A stretch of DNA of 64,000 nt from Paenibacillus sp. NFR01 (lineage in GTDB: Bacteria > Bacillota > Bacilli > Paenibacillales > Paenibacillaceae). Under the pieces are notes generated by a model. It was not told the origin of the DNA and made no database searches. It saw only the letters and a list, made by a program, of their open reading frames with translations. Shown piece after piece: positions 40,900 through 49,366 of this stretch (positions are counted from its first letter, which is position 1; each line of letters starts with the position of its first letter). The DNA lies in the NCBI RefSeq assembly GCF_900111565.1, contig NZ_FOIK01000006.1, forward strand, positions 1-64,000, in the 5' to 3' direction. The position numbers and the translations under genes were made by a program.

Positions 40900-42015
40900 T
40901 TAGCGGATGACGGAACCTCCGTACAGGAACCGGTTCATCCAAGAAGCGCTTAATGTATCCACTCTTACCCCGCCTGAAGCCACGGAATACGTGTGGAGAA
41001 TTTGACCATTGCCGAGATATACGGCGACATGCGATATTCTCTCCGCAAACCGGTCTACGCCGGCATATGCCGATGCCGAACTTCCCTTATAGTCCATAAA
41101 GAACATCAAATCCCCGCGTTTCAAGGAAGAAACGCTGGTTACAGCAGTGCTGTTCTCTCTAACCCACGTTCCCTGCTGGCGGGAATCCGCTGGAAGCTTA
41201 AGGCCTGCCGCTTCAATAAAGATTTGACGAACAAAATCCGAGCAGTCGAACGTGCTCGTATCGCTTCGGCTGGAGCCGAATTCATACGGCGTACCGAGGT
41301 AAGCCATGCCTGTCGCGATCACCTTTTCAAGCGTTACAGATGCCGGAGTCGGCGTTGGTGTCGGTGTCGGTGTCGGTTTTGGCGTCGGTGTTGGTGTCGG
41401 TGTTGGCGTTGGTGTTGGCGTTGGTGTCGGTGTTGGCGTAGGTTTTGGCGTCGGCGTCGGTGTTGGCGTCGGGACTGCATTGTCTGCATCAATATACTGT
41501 TCCGAAGAACTGGTGTAACCGACTTGTCCGTCTGCTGTCTGCACCTTATACCAGTAATCATTCGTTTCTTCCAAGATAACTACTTTGTCGCCCTTGTACA
41601 GATATCCAAGCACTTTGCCACTTGTTGCCGGCGTTTCCCGAAGCCTCACGGTTGCTACGATTTCGGCGGATAGCGCTGCCGGAGCCGCGGTGACGCTGAT
41701 ATACTGGGAATCGGCACTGGTATAGCCTATCGTCCCTTCGGACGTTTGTACCTTATACCAATAGCTGTTGGTTTGTTCCAAGATCACGACTTGCTCGCCT
41801 TTATTCAAATAGCGGATGACAGTGGCGCTGGTTGCTGCCCCGGTGCGCAGCCGGACGGACGCCTGGATAACCCCTGTCTGTTTCGCCGCAGTAATGCTGA
41901 CGACGCTCGGGGCCGAGGCGGCCGAAGCTTCTACCGGATGAAAAACTCCCCAAGATACGACAAGTGATGCCGCGACCAGAATCGACGCTGCCAGTTGCTT
42001 CTGAGATTGGATCAT
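40900..42015 (-). CDS. Secreted NlpC/P60 peptidase with two SH3b domains
   Basis: A 371-residue exported cell-wall hydrolase. Signal peptide (about 1-33), two bacterial SH3 domains (about 38-100 and 105-170; each with the VRLR...GYTS pattern), a Pro-Thr linker of some 50 residues (PTPTPTPKPTPT...), and a C-terminal NlpC/P60 domain (about 240-371). The catalytic Cys is in STFDCSDFVRQIF, the His in ISHVAVYLGNGQILH and a third polar residue follows. Such enzymes cut gamma-D-Glu-diamino-acid bonds of wall peptides. The ATG is after GGCGGGGGAA. The linker is encoded by near-perfect 6-bp tandem repeats (about 41340-41475), a likely spot of length variation. Confidence 0.92.
   Translation of the reverse strand: MIQSQKQLAASILVAASLVVSWGVFHPVEASAASAPSVVSITAAKQTGVIQASVRLRTGAATSATVIRYLNKGEQVVILEQTNSYWYKVQTSEGTIGYTSADSQYISVTAAPAALSAEIVATVRLRETPATSGKVLGYLYKGDKVVILEETNDYWYKVQTADGQVGYTSSSEQYIDADNAVPTPTPTPTPKPTPTPTPTPTPTPTPTPTPTPKPTPTPTPTPTPASVTLEKVIATGMAYLGTPYEFGSSRSDTSTFDCSDFVRQIFIEAAGLKLPADSRQQGTWVRENSTAVTSVSSLKRGDLMFFMDYKGSSASAYAGVDRFAERISHVAVYLGNGQILHTYSVASGGVRVDTLSASWMNRFLYGGSVIR
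41340..41475. repeat. Hexanucleotide tandem repeats coding the Pro-Thr linker
   Basis: Units of GGTGTC/GGTGTT/GGCGTT and similar follow each other with a 6-bp period, interrupted twice by GGTTTTGGC (Pro-Lys). They encode the linker of the NlpC/P60 protein on the minus strand. Confidence 0.9.
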
Positions 42016-42232
42016 AAGCGTTCCCCCGCCTAATATGATGAGAAATTCAACAACGGCGCGCGCGGTCTCGTTTGTTGCTTTCTGCACTCATTATAGGATG
42101 AGGCGGGAAATGGAACATGCTCCAAATATCACAAAAAAACTTTCCACTTTATGGAACAATACAGGTCTTTAGTCTTGAATTCTCCTTGGAAATGTATAAT
42201 TTAACAGAGAAATAGGAGAACCCAAGGCGATT

Positions 42233-43102
42233 TCACCCCTTGGGTTCAACATGAACTTGCACATTCATGATATTGTGCAGGCGCGTCATCCGATCTTCAA
42301 TCGAATCGCTGATGTCATGGCCTTCCGCAACGGAGATCGAAGCCTCCACCTCCACAACGACATCGACCAGCACATGATTGCCGTGTACGCGGGCTTTCAA
42401 ATCCTTGATGCCGAGCACGCCGGGCGTACGGGCGATCGTGCTGCGCAGATCCATCAGCTTATCCTCGTCAAATCCGTCGGTGAGCCGGTACGTCGAATCC
42501 CGGAAGATGTCCCAGGCCGTCTTGAGAATCAGAAAGCCGACCAGTACGGCTGCGGCGGAATCGACCCAGGGCAGGCCGAACTGCGCGCCAACAATTCCGA
42601 CCGCCGCGCCTATGCTGACCATGGCATCCGAGAAATTATCCTTGGCGGCCGCCATCAGCGCACCGCTGTTAATCGCCTTGGCAAGGCGTCTGTTGTACAC
42701 ATATACGCCGAACATTGCCGCGGCGCAGATGACGGCGACGGCCGCGGACCTCAGGTCCGGTACTTTTTTGCCCCCGGCGATCCAGGAGCGGACCGCTTCC
42801 ACTACCACTTCGATGCCGACCATTGCCATTATAAACGAAGCTAGCAATGCGGCTACCGTCTCGGCGCGGAAATGCCCGTATTTATGGGCCGCATCGGGCG
42901 GCTTGCGGGAAATGCGCAGACCGATCAGCACGGCCAGCGAAGCAACAATGTCTGTCAGATTATTAAACCCGTCCGCAAGCAGTGCGCTTGAATGAAACAG
43001 ATAGCCGCTGACCAGCTTGAAGCCGGACAATACCAGATATGCGGCGATGCTTACCATCGCCCCTCGTTCACCCTTGCGGATGTCCTCGTAAATATCGGCC
43101 AA
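42233..43102 (-). CDS. Cation diffusion facilitator, probably Mn2+ exporter
   Basis: A 289-residue CDF transporter with six membrane helices and a C-terminal cytoplasmic metal-sensing domain (about 205-289; KARVHGNHVLVDVVVEVEASISVAEGHDISDSIE). The membrane metal site reads NNLTD in helix 2 and DNFSD in helix 5; an N/DxxxD-DxxxD pair without His is the form seen in the MneP/MneS manganese exporters rather than in zinc CDFs, so Mn2+ (or Fe2+) is the likely substrate. The frame is open to a TTG at 43162, but TTG at 43102 has GGGAGG 8 bases before it and gives the usual ADIYEDIRKGERGA beginning. Confidence 0.85.
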   Translation of the reverse strand: MADIYEDIRKGERGAMVSIAAYLVLSGFKLVSGYLFHSSALLADGFNNLTDIVASLAVLIGLRISRKPPDAAHKYGHFRAETVAALLASFIMAMVGIEVVVEAVRSWIAGGKKVPDLRSAAVAVICAAAMFGVYVYNRRLAKAINSGALMAAAKDNFSDAMVSIGAAVGIVGAQFGLPWVDSAAAVLVGFLILKTAWDIFRDSTYRLTDGFDEDKLMDLRSTIARTPGVLGIKDLKARVHGNHVLVDVVVEVEASISVAEGHDISDSIEDRMTRLHNIMNVQVHVEPKG

Positions 43103-43251
43103 TGGACCGCCCTCCCGTCCTTCCGCACCCGCCCTGTCGTCCGGGACTGCGGGAATCGTCAACCATGATCTAAGTTATTCTTGCCCTTGTAGCAGCATTT
43201 AAAAACATTTAGAATATAGGCATATTGGACTTGCTCGAAGGGGGTAACATA

Positions 43252-43434
43252 ATGGACGATAACAACTCAAAGAAAATTAATCTGGCCGACGCCATCCGGC
43301 AAAAGCTGGAGCAAAAGAAACAGCAATCTTCCGCCAAGCCGGGTGCCGGCTTCCAAGGCGGTTCCGCAAAAACGCTGAAAAGCCAAAATACGAAAAAACC
43401 AAACAATCAACGCCGGCGTACCGGCGGTTCGTAA
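43252..43434 (+). CDS. Small basic protein, 60 residues
   Basis: A hydrophilic, Lys/Gln/Asn-rich protein (ADAIRQKLEQKKQQ...NQRRRTGGS) probably disordered in its second half. I cannot assign a family; the start MDDNNSKKINLADAIRQKL has the look of a conserved Paenibacillus short protein, but this is from memory and not certain. The ATG is 7 bases after AGGGGG, and a terminator follows, which makes it a believable gene. Confidence 0.65.
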   Translation: MDDNNSKKINLADAIRQKLEQKKQQSSAKPGAGFQGGSAKTLKSQNTKKPNNQRRRTGGS

Positions 43435-43447
43435 ATCCTGCGTTATG

Positions 43448-43493
43448 AAGAAGCGGCTGCGTCCTCCCTCCTAGGGAAGCGCAGCCGCTTCTT
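43448..43493 (+). terminator. Terminator after the small basic protein gene
   Basis: Perfect 14-bp stem AAGAAGCGGCTGCG/CGCAGCCGCTTCTT with an 18-base loop; only a short T-rich tail follows. Confidence 0.75.
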
Positions 43494-43504
43494 GTTGTAA
43501 ACCG

Positions 43505-43599
43505 CTTCAATGCAGGACTCCACTTTGTGGGGCTATGGTTCCGGGGTCCCCGCAAAGTACCTGACTAGACTTCAATGCAAAGCTCCACTTTGTGGGGCT
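43505..43599. repeat. Pair of 30-bp direct repeats with CCACTTTGTGG core
   Basis: Two copies beginning CTTCAATGCA and ending CTCCACTTTGTGGGGCT lie at 43505-43534 and 43570-43599 and differ only in the 3 bases between these parts. The sequence between them contains a degenerate inverted copy (CCCCGCAAAGTACC). The core also occurs as CCCCACAAAGTGGGG at 40737-40753. The second copy ends at the stop codon of the ABC-F gene. Confidence 0.85.
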
Positions 43600-45221
43600 T
43601 AACTTATTGGGTACATGCGTTGACGCAGTTCCTTGATTTCCGGATTTTCGAGATATTCGTCGTACGACATCGTCCGGTCGATTACGCCGGTAGGCGTAAT
43701 TTCGATGATGCGGTTCGCAATCGTCTGGATGAACTGATGGTCATGGGAAGTGAACAGGATCGTGCCGTCGAAGTCGATCAGCCCGTTGTTCAGCGCCGTA
43801 ATGGATTCCAGATCCAAGTGGTTGGTCGGCTCATCGAATACCAGGACGTTGGCCCCATTCAGCATCATCTTAGCCAGCATGCAGCGCACCTTCTCGCCCC
43901 CGGACAGCACTTTCGCCTTCTTCAGCGCTTCTTCGCCGGAGAACAGCATGCGGCCTAGGAAACCACGCAGGAAGGTTTCATCCTGATCCTTGGAGTATTG
44001 GCGCAGCCATTCCACCAGGTTCATGTCCACGTCGTCAAAATAGGCAGAGTTGTCTTTCGGGAAATATGCCTGGGTTGTCGTAACGCCCCATGTATATTCG
44101 CCGGCATCCGCTTCCTTTTCGCCCATGATAATATCGAACAGCAGCGATTTCGGCTGGGAGTTTGGACCTACGAAAGCGATTTTGTCGCCTTTGTTGACGA
44201 CAAGGCTGAATTCATCCAGCAGCTTTTCGCCTTCTACCGTCTTGGTCAGCCCGCTGATGGTCAGCAGCTGCTTGCCGGCTTCACGCTCCGGTTTGAAGTT
44301 GAGGAACGGATACTTCCGGTTGGATGGCCGGATGTCGTCCAGCGTAATTTTGTCGAGCTGCTTCTTCCGCGAAGTTGCCTGCTTGGATTTAGAAGCATTG
44401 GCGGAGAAGCGCTGGATAAACGCCTGGAGTTCCTTGATCTTCTCTTCCTTCTTCTTGTTCGCGTCCCGCTGCAATGTCAGTGCCAGCTGGCTGGACTCGT
44501 ACCAGAAGTCGTAGTTGCCGACATACATCTGGATTTTACCGAAATCGATATCCGCAATATGCGTGCACACTTTGTTCAGGAAGTGGCGGTCATGGGATAC
44601 CACGATAACGGTGCCTTCGTAATCCATCAGGAAGTTCTCCAGCCAGCCGATCGATTCAAGATCCAAGTGGTTGGTAGGTTCGTCAAGCAGCAGATTGTTC
44701 GGATGCCCGAACAACGCTTGCGCCAAGAGGACGCGAACCTTTTCGTTACCGCTCAGCTCCGCCATCTTCTTATCATGCATCTCGCGGGTAATGCCGAGGC
44801 CGATCAGCATCGCTGCCGCATCCGGTTCGGCGTCCCAGCCGTTCAGTTCGGCGAATTCGCCTTCCAGCTCGCCGGCGCGCAGGCCGTCTTCCTCGGAGAA
44901 ATCGGCTTTGGCGTACAGCGCGTCCTTCTCCTTCATGATGGAATACAGACGCGTGTGGCCCATGATCACCGTCTCGAGCACCGGATATTCATCGTATTCA
45001 AAATGGTTCTGCTTGAGCACAGCCATACGCTCGCCCGGCGTAATATGCACTTCACCGGTGTTGGCTTCAATTTCGCCGGACAAAATCTTCAGGAATGTCG
45101 ATTTGCCCGCTCCGTTCGCCCCGATGAGGCCATAGCAGTTGCCGGGGGTGAATTTTATGTTGACATCTTCGAATAATGCGCGTTTTCCGTAGCGGAGTGT
45201 TACGCCGCTTGTACTGATCAT
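43599..45221 (-). CDS. ABC-F family ATPase (YkpA/YbiT-like)
   Basis: A 540-residue soluble protein with two ABC ATPase domains and no membrane helices, as in ABC-F ribosome-associated factors. Domain 1 has Walker A IGANGAGKSTFLK, signature LSGNEKVRVLLAQ and Walker B LLLDEPTNHLDLES; a linker with Arg/Lys-rich helices (about 245-320) is the P-site tRNA interaction motif region; domain 2 has signature LSGGEKVRCMLAK and Walker B VFDEPTNHLD. Walker A of domain 2 is unusual: GPNSQPKS instead of GxxGxGKS/T. Sequence is closest in memory to YkpA/YbiT. The ATG at 45221 has AAAAGGAT upstream at a rather long distance. Confidence 0.88.
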   Translation of the reverse strand: MISTSGVTLRYGKRALFEDVNIKFTPGNCYGLIGANGAGKSTFLKILSGEIEANTGEVHITPGERMAVLKQNHFEYDEYPVLETVIMGHTRLYSIMKEKDALYAKADFSEEDGLRAGELEGEFAELNGWDAEPDAAAMLIGLGITREMHDKKMAELSGNEKVRVLLAQALFGHPNNLLLDEPTNHLDLESIGWLENFLMDYEGTVIVVSHDRHFLNKVCTHIADIDFGKIQMYVGNYDFWYESSQLALTLQRDANKKKEEKIKELQAFIQRFSANASKSKQATSRKKQLDKITLDDIRPSNRKYPFLNFKPEREAGKQLLTISGLTKTVEGEKLLDEFSLVVNKGDKIAFVGPNSQPKSLLFDIIMGEKEADAGEYTWGVTTTQAYFPKDNSAYFDDVDMNLVEWLRQYSKDQDETFLRGFLGRMLFSGEEALKKAKVLSGGEKVRCMLAKMMLNGANVLVFDEPTNHLDLESITALNNGLIDFDGTILFTSHDHQFIQTIANRIIEITPTGVIDRTMSYDEYLENPEIKELRQRMYPIS

Positions 45222-45475
45222 TATGCATACCATCCTTTTCACATAGGCTTCCGGCATATTATAGCATAAAACCGGGGGCATTTGCCCGGGAAAATCCCCC
45301 GGTTTCAGAGTTGGATTCCGAAACTTGACTCAAGCTACGCGCGGAAGCGCCTTTGGATTTACACACGAGTTGCGGTACAATTTTGGTAAAGACAGCGGCA
45401 CTAAATATTTTTAATTTGAAATACATCCGGAAAACCAATACATTTATAGTTGTAAAAAAGGGGAGTGCCACGCAT

Positions 45476-46612
45476 ATGAAAATTACTTTTATCGAACCTA
45501 CACCAAGTCCGAATACAATGAAGCTTCACCTCGACGAAAGTCTGGAGCCCGGCATCCGCCGTACTTATACGCCGGAGAGCCGGCGAAGCGCACCCGCCTG
45601 GGCCCAGGAAATGCTTGATATTCCGGGCGTTACCGGCATTTACCACGCCGCGGATTTTGCTGCGCTGGACCGCAAGGGCAGTGCCGACTGGGCGGCCATC
45701 CTGCGCGAAGTACAGCGCCGGTTCGGCGCGGACGGCCTGAGCGCCGAGGTCCATCTCGCGGACGAAGATGCGGGCGCCCACTTTGGGGAGTCGCAGGTCT
45801 TCGTCCAGATGTTCCGCGGCATCCCGATGCAGATCCGCGTCAAAACCGGCGCACACGAAGAGCGCATTGCGCTTGCCGCCCGCTTCGCGCAGGCGGTGAC
45901 GGATGTCGCCAGCGCCGTGCTGATCAAGGAGCGCAAGCTCACCGATTTCGGCGTGCGTTACGGCGAGCCGGCGGAGATTGCCCGCGAGGTCGAGCAGGAG
46001 CTGGAGGCGGCGTATCCGCAGGAACGCCTCAACTCCCTCGTGCAGCAGGCCATCGCGCACGGCAACGCCGGCGAGTTCGTCGAGCAGCGGCGCAAGCGGC
46101 CCCAGGCCGAGCTGCTGCGAGACCTGCGGGACGAGGACTGGCGCGTGCGCTACGCCGCGCTGGAGGACCTGACGCCGGAGCCGGAGCTGCTGCCGGAGCT
46201 GCAGAACGCGCTCTGCGATCCGAAGCTGCAGATCCGCCGCCTGGCGGTGGTTTACCTCGGCGACCTTCGCACGCCGGAGGCGATGGAGCTGCTCTACGAA
46301 GCGATGGCTGACAGCGCACCGGCGGTGCGGCGCACGGCCGGGGACACGCTCTCCGACATCGGCGACCCCGCAGCCACGCCCGTCATGACCCGGGCGCTGA
46401 AGGATGCCAGCAAGCTGGTCCGCTGGCGGGCGGCGCGCTTCCTCTACGAAGTCGGCACGGCCGATGCCGAGAGTGCCCTGAAGGAAGCGGCGGACGACCC
46501 GGAGTTCGAAGTCGGCCTCCAGGCGCGGATGGCGCTGGAGCGCATCGCTTCCGGCGAAGAAGCGGCCGGAACCGTCTGGCAGCAAATGTCGGAGAGACGG
46601 CGGGACAAATAG
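45476..46612 (+). CDS. CvfC-like protein: NifU_N-type domain plus HEAT repeats
   Basis: A 378-residue cytosolic protein of the conserved virulence factor C family. The N-terminal part (about 1-90; PTPSPNTMKLHLDESL, IPGVTGIYHAADF) is a Scaffold NifU/Nfu-type domain; a middle domain (about 95-215) follows, and the C-terminal part (about 220-370) has HEAT/PBS-lyase-type repeats (LRDEDWRVRYAALEDLTPEPELL...). In Staphylococcus aureus cvfC affects virulence gene expression; the mechanism is unknown. The ATG at 45476 is 10 bases after GGGGAG. The C-terminal half is markedly GC-rich. Confidence 0.82.
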   Translation: MKITFIEPTPSPNTMKLHLDESLEPGIRRTYTPESRRSAPAWAQEMLDIPGVTGIYHAADFAALDRKGSADWAAILREVQRRFGADGLSAEVHLADEDAGAHFGESQVFVQMFRGIPMQIRVKTGAHEERIALAARFAQAVTDVASAVLIKERKLTDFGVRYGEPAEIAREVEQELEAAYPQERLNSLVQQAIAHGNAGEFVEQRRKRPQAELLRDLRDEDWRVRYAALEDLTPEPELLPELQNALCDPKLQIRRLAVVYLGDLRTPEAMELLYEAMADSAPAVRRTAGDTLSDIGDPAATPVMTRALKDASKLVRWRAARFLYEVGTADAESALKEAADDPEFEVGLQARMALERIASGEEAAGTVWQQMSERRRDK

Positions 46613-46642
46613 CCGTTACCGGGCGTTTTGGCGGATCGGCGC

Positions 46643-46676
46643 AAAAAGGGACTTGGGTCGTACCCAGTCCCTTTTT
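46643..46676 (+). terminator. Terminator after the CvfC-like gene
   Basis: GGGAC-t-TGGGT/ACCCA-GTCCC hairpin flanked by five A and five T. Confidence 0.88.
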
Positions 46677-46768
46677 CATGTTTCCGGGCATGATTCTTCC
46701 CCGCTATTTTTCTCCGCGCAATGCCCCCTTCAACTACACCGCTCTGCCGGCCATTCAACCAATTGGTT

Positions 46769-46818
46769 TTGACAACGCGCAGTCACTCTGTTAATCTAAT
46801 TATAGTTAAGCACTTAAC
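46769..46818 (+). promoter_or_regulatory. marR promoter and operator 1
   Basis: TTGACA (46769-46774), 17-bp spacer, TAATCT (46792-46797). At 46805-46818 is the palindrome GTTAAGCACTTAAC, over the expected transcription start. Nearly the same palindrome stands before the oxidoreductase gene, pointing to one repressor for both. Confidence 0.75.
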
Positions 46819-46838
46819 CATACAGATGACGGAGCGAC

Positions 46839-47306
46839 ATGATGACGGATAAGATGGATCAAATGGACTTACAGCAGTACGTGCTGAATTTACCGCTGCC
46901 AAACACAGTTTTCTTCGCGCTCGTCGAGGCAACGGCCAAGCTGGTTGACCTCTCGGATAGATATTGGCAGTCCCAAGGGCTTCACGGCGCACGGGTCCGC
47001 ATCCTCGTGGAGCTCATGAAAGAAGGCGGCACGCTGCTCCCCTCTCTCCTGGCGAACAAAATCGGGGTCACCAAAGCGAATGTCAGCCTGCTGCTCACTC
47101 CACTCGAGCAGGATGGTCTGATCCTCCGGGAGCCTCATCCCAGCGACGGACGGAAATGGGTCGTCTCCATCACCGCAACGGGGCAAACTTTCCTGCTCCG
47201 GCATTTGCCCGAAAACCGTCAGCGGGTTGCAGATGCCATGAACGCGCTGAACACGCAGGAGCTGCACCAGCTGCTCGCATTGCTGGCAAAACTTAAGAAT
47301 GGCTAA
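46839..47306 (+). CDS. MarR-family transcriptional regulator
   Basis: A 155-residue MarR-type winged-helix dimer. The DNA-binding part (about 50-120) has SLLANKIGVTKANVSLLLTPLEQDGLI (recognition helix) and the wing REPHPSDGRKWVVSITATG, with the D-x-R motif of the family. The helical ends form the dimer. ATG codons at 46839 and 46842 are both possible after GGAG. Twin GTTAAG...CTTAAC sites before this gene and before the next suggest that it represses itself and the downstream oxidoreductase. Ligand unknown; MarR proteins near quinone/flavin reductases often sense phenols or quinones. Confidence 0.88.
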   Translation: MMTDKMDQMDLQQYVLNLPLPNTVFFALVEATAKLVDLSDRYWQSQGLHGARVRILVELMKEGGTLLPSLLANKIGVTKANVSLLLTPLEQDGLILREPHPSDGRKWVVSITATGQTFLLRHLPENRQRVADAMNALNTQELHQLLALLAKLKNG

Positions 47307-47477
47307 GCCCCTTTCCCACATGACTACTCTTTCTTAAATGATGATCAGCCGCTGGACTATGCTTAGCCCTTCTTCAGCGATGTTCAGCCGCTCTCGACTA
47401 TGCCTAGCCCTTTAGTCTATGCATGCTGAACCTCTCTCAACTAAGCTGAGCGTCTTTAGGTCTATGCCGTCCATATA

Positions 47478-47491
47478 GTTAAGCGCTTAAC
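47478..47491 (+). promoter_or_regulatory. MarR operator 2, perfect palindrome
   Basis: GTTAAGCGCTTAAC, a perfect 14-bp palindrome 33 bp before the oxidoreductase gene; matches operator 1 at 13 of 14 positions. Confidence 0.75.
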
Positions 47492-47523
47492 TAAAATCCC
47501 CAAAAGTAAACGAAGGAGCGATT

Positions 47524-48357
47524 ATGATGTCCATCGCCATCACCGGGGCTGGCGGCAATCTTGGCCGCCTGATCATCAAGCAGCTGCTCAAAGCCCTCCC
47601 GCCGCATGAAATCATCGCCTGCGTCCGCCACCCTGAAGCGGCTCAGGATCTGGCGGATCAAGGCATTGCTGTCCGTTTATGCGACTACGACCGTTCGGAT
47701 ACGCTACAGGCTGCTTTTTCCGGCATCTCCCGCTTGCTGCTTATCTCCAGTCCGCATCCCGACGACAGCATCCGGCTGCGCCAGCACGCTCATGTCATTG
47801 AGGCCGCCAAACAGGCAAGTGTCGGTCACCTGTTATATACAAGCTTTGCCTTTGCAGAGAACGGTGCCTGCCCGCTCGTCCACTTGCATCTGGCGACCGA
47901 ACATGCCATCATGGCAGCCGGACTGCCGTATACGATGCTGCGCAGCGGCCTTTACACGGACATCGCCGGCGCCTTTGATCTGAGCGCCGCGCTGGCATCA
48001 GGCGAACTGCGGGTGCCTCCCGGTGATTGGCGCTTCAACTCGGTCTCCCGTCGTGACCTTGCCGCAGCAATCGCTGCCGTATTAGCCGATGCGGATCGTT
48101 ATCGCAATCAGCGCCTGGAGCTGACTGCACCTCAGACCTGGAGAATGGCTGATCTGGCCGCTGCACTCACCGGACTTTCCGGGAATCCCATTACCGTTGT
48201 TACCGACGCCGCTGTCAACAATTGGGTATTCGGATTTCTGCAGCTCATTGATACCGCTTCGACATCGGACGACCTGGAGCGCCTCCTAAGCCGGCCACCG
48301 GAAACGCTGCTTGAGAGCATCAGGCCCTTTGTCCGTATCAACCCTCCCCTCCTGTGA
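47524..48357 (+). CDS. NAD(P)H-binding oxidoreductase, NmrA/QOR2-like
   Basis: A 277-residue atypical SDR. The Rossmann glycine motif is ITGAGGNLGRLI near the N-terminus, and VGHLLYTSFAFAENG replaces the YxxxK catalytic region, as in NmrA and the NADPH:quinone oxidoreductase QOR2 (YtfG). These bind NADPH and reduce quinones or act as redox sensors. GGAG is 5 or 8 bases before the two ATGs at 47524 and 47527. It is controlled, by inference, by the MarR gene just upstream through the palindromic operator. A long hairpin terminator follows. Confidence 0.85.
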   Translation: MMSIAITGAGGNLGRLIIKQLLKALPPHEIIACVRHPEAAQDLADQGIAVRLCDYDRSDTLQAAFSGISRLLLISSPHPDDSIRLRQHAHVIEAAKQASVGHLLYTSFAFAENGACPLVHLHLATEHAIMAAGLPYTMLRSGLYTDIAGAFDLSAALASGELRVPPGDWRFNSVSRRDLAAAIAAVLADADRYRNQRLELTAPQTWRMADLAAALTGLSGNPITVVTDAAVNNWVFGFLQLIDTASTSDDLERLLSRPPETLLESIRPFVRINPPLL

Positions 48358-48382
48358 TAACAGTGCAAAAACAACAAAAAAA

Positions 48383-48415
48383 GCGGCAAGACCTTGCATC
48401 CCAAGGTCTTGCCGC
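48383..48415. terminator. Terminator between oxidoreductase and copper-amine-oxidase-like genes
   Basis: Perfect 14-bp stem GCGGCAAGACCTTG/CAAGGTCTTGCCGC with a 5-base loop. On the minus strand it is followed by seven T, so it clearly serves the minus-strand gene and may also stop the plus-strand one. Confidence 0.88.
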
Positions 48416-48454
48416 CATCTTGACACTCTCGCTTTCACACCCGTCCGGGGTGGC

Positions 48455-49366
48455 CTATTCTTCGTAAACGACTACGGTTTGCGATTCCGGCTCCCATTTC
48501 ACGGTTGCTTTCAGGGCCTCGCTCACGAAACGGATCGGCACGAGCGTACTGCCATCCACGATAGCCGGTGCGGCCTTCAGTACAACCGGTTTTCCGTTAA
48601 CATAGGCCGTCGTTTTGCCGATGATTAATTTGACCGATGTTCCGTCACGTGTTACCGTAACAGACTGCTCCGCCGGATTCCAGACGACCTCTGCCTGCAG
48701 CGCTTCGGAGATTGACCGGAACGGTACCAGGGTATTGCCATCCTTCAGCACGGGTGCGGTCCCGGAGACCGTTTCTTCGCCGTTGACGAACAGCTTCACT
48801 CCGTCTACGCCGAGCTTGTCATACAACTTGCCAAGCTTTTTGTATGCGACAAGATCCTTCATATTGGCTTGAATGGCTTCCTTCTGCGCGTATACCGCAT
48901 CGGTCACGCTTCCTCTTTGCTCCAGCAGGTCAGCCAGCTTCGAAAGGGCCGCTTCCTGTCCCTGGATTGCTTCCAGCTCCGCCTTCATTTCGGGCGTCAG
49001 CTGCGTATCGTATTTCGTCAGCAGGATTTCGGCAAGAACCGCGCCTGCCGGCTTATCTTTTACGTTTTGAATCGCGTTCAAAAGCCCCTTATACCCGTTG
49101 TGCCCGTTGCCGTAAGTAGCGTATGTAACCGTGGTCACCGTTGCCTTTCCTTTCGGCTCTTGCTTCTCCGCGGCCTTGCTGTTTGCGGCCGGAGTGGCCG
49201 GCTTTTGCACGGCAGGAGCTTCCTGTTTCTTGTCGGCGCCGTTACCGTTTCCATTCCCGTTTCCGTTTCCGTTTCCGTTTCCGTTTGGGGATTTCGCCAA
49301 TGCCGCTCCCGACATCAGACTAAGTGCCAGCAAACCGCTTGCGAGGATCATTAAGCCTTTCTTCAT
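48455..49366 (-). CDS. Secreted copper-amine-oxidase N-domain protein
   Basis: A 303-residue exported protein: signal peptide (about 1-24, cleavage after ALA), an Asn-Gly repeat (GNGNGNGNGNGNGNG, about 28-43) and Pro/Ala/Lys-rich stretch, a helical middle region (about 80-185), and a C-terminal copper-amine-oxidase-like module (about 195-300) with two repeats of the TLVPFRSISEALQAEVVWNP / TLVPIRFVSEALKATVKWEP type. This module has no enzyme activity of its own and probably serves wall or polymer binding; it is abundant in Paenibacillus. The Gly-Asn tract is coded by GGAAAC hexanucleotide repeats. Confidence 0.88.
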   Translation of the reverse strand: MKKGLMILASGLLALSLMSGAALAKSPNGNGNGNGNGNGNGNGADKKQEAPAVQKPATPAANSKAAEKQEPKGKATVTTVTYATYGNGHNGYKGLLNAIQNVKDKPAGAVLAEILLTKYDTQLTPEMKAELEAIQGQEAALSKLADLLEQRGSVTDAVYAQKEAIQANMKDLVAYKKLGKLYDKLGVDGVKLFVNGEETVSGTAPVLKDGNTLVPFRSISEALQAEVVWNPAEQSVTVTRDGTSVKLIIGKTTAYVNGKPVVLKAAPAIVDGSTLVPIRFVSEALKATVKWEPESQTVVVYEE

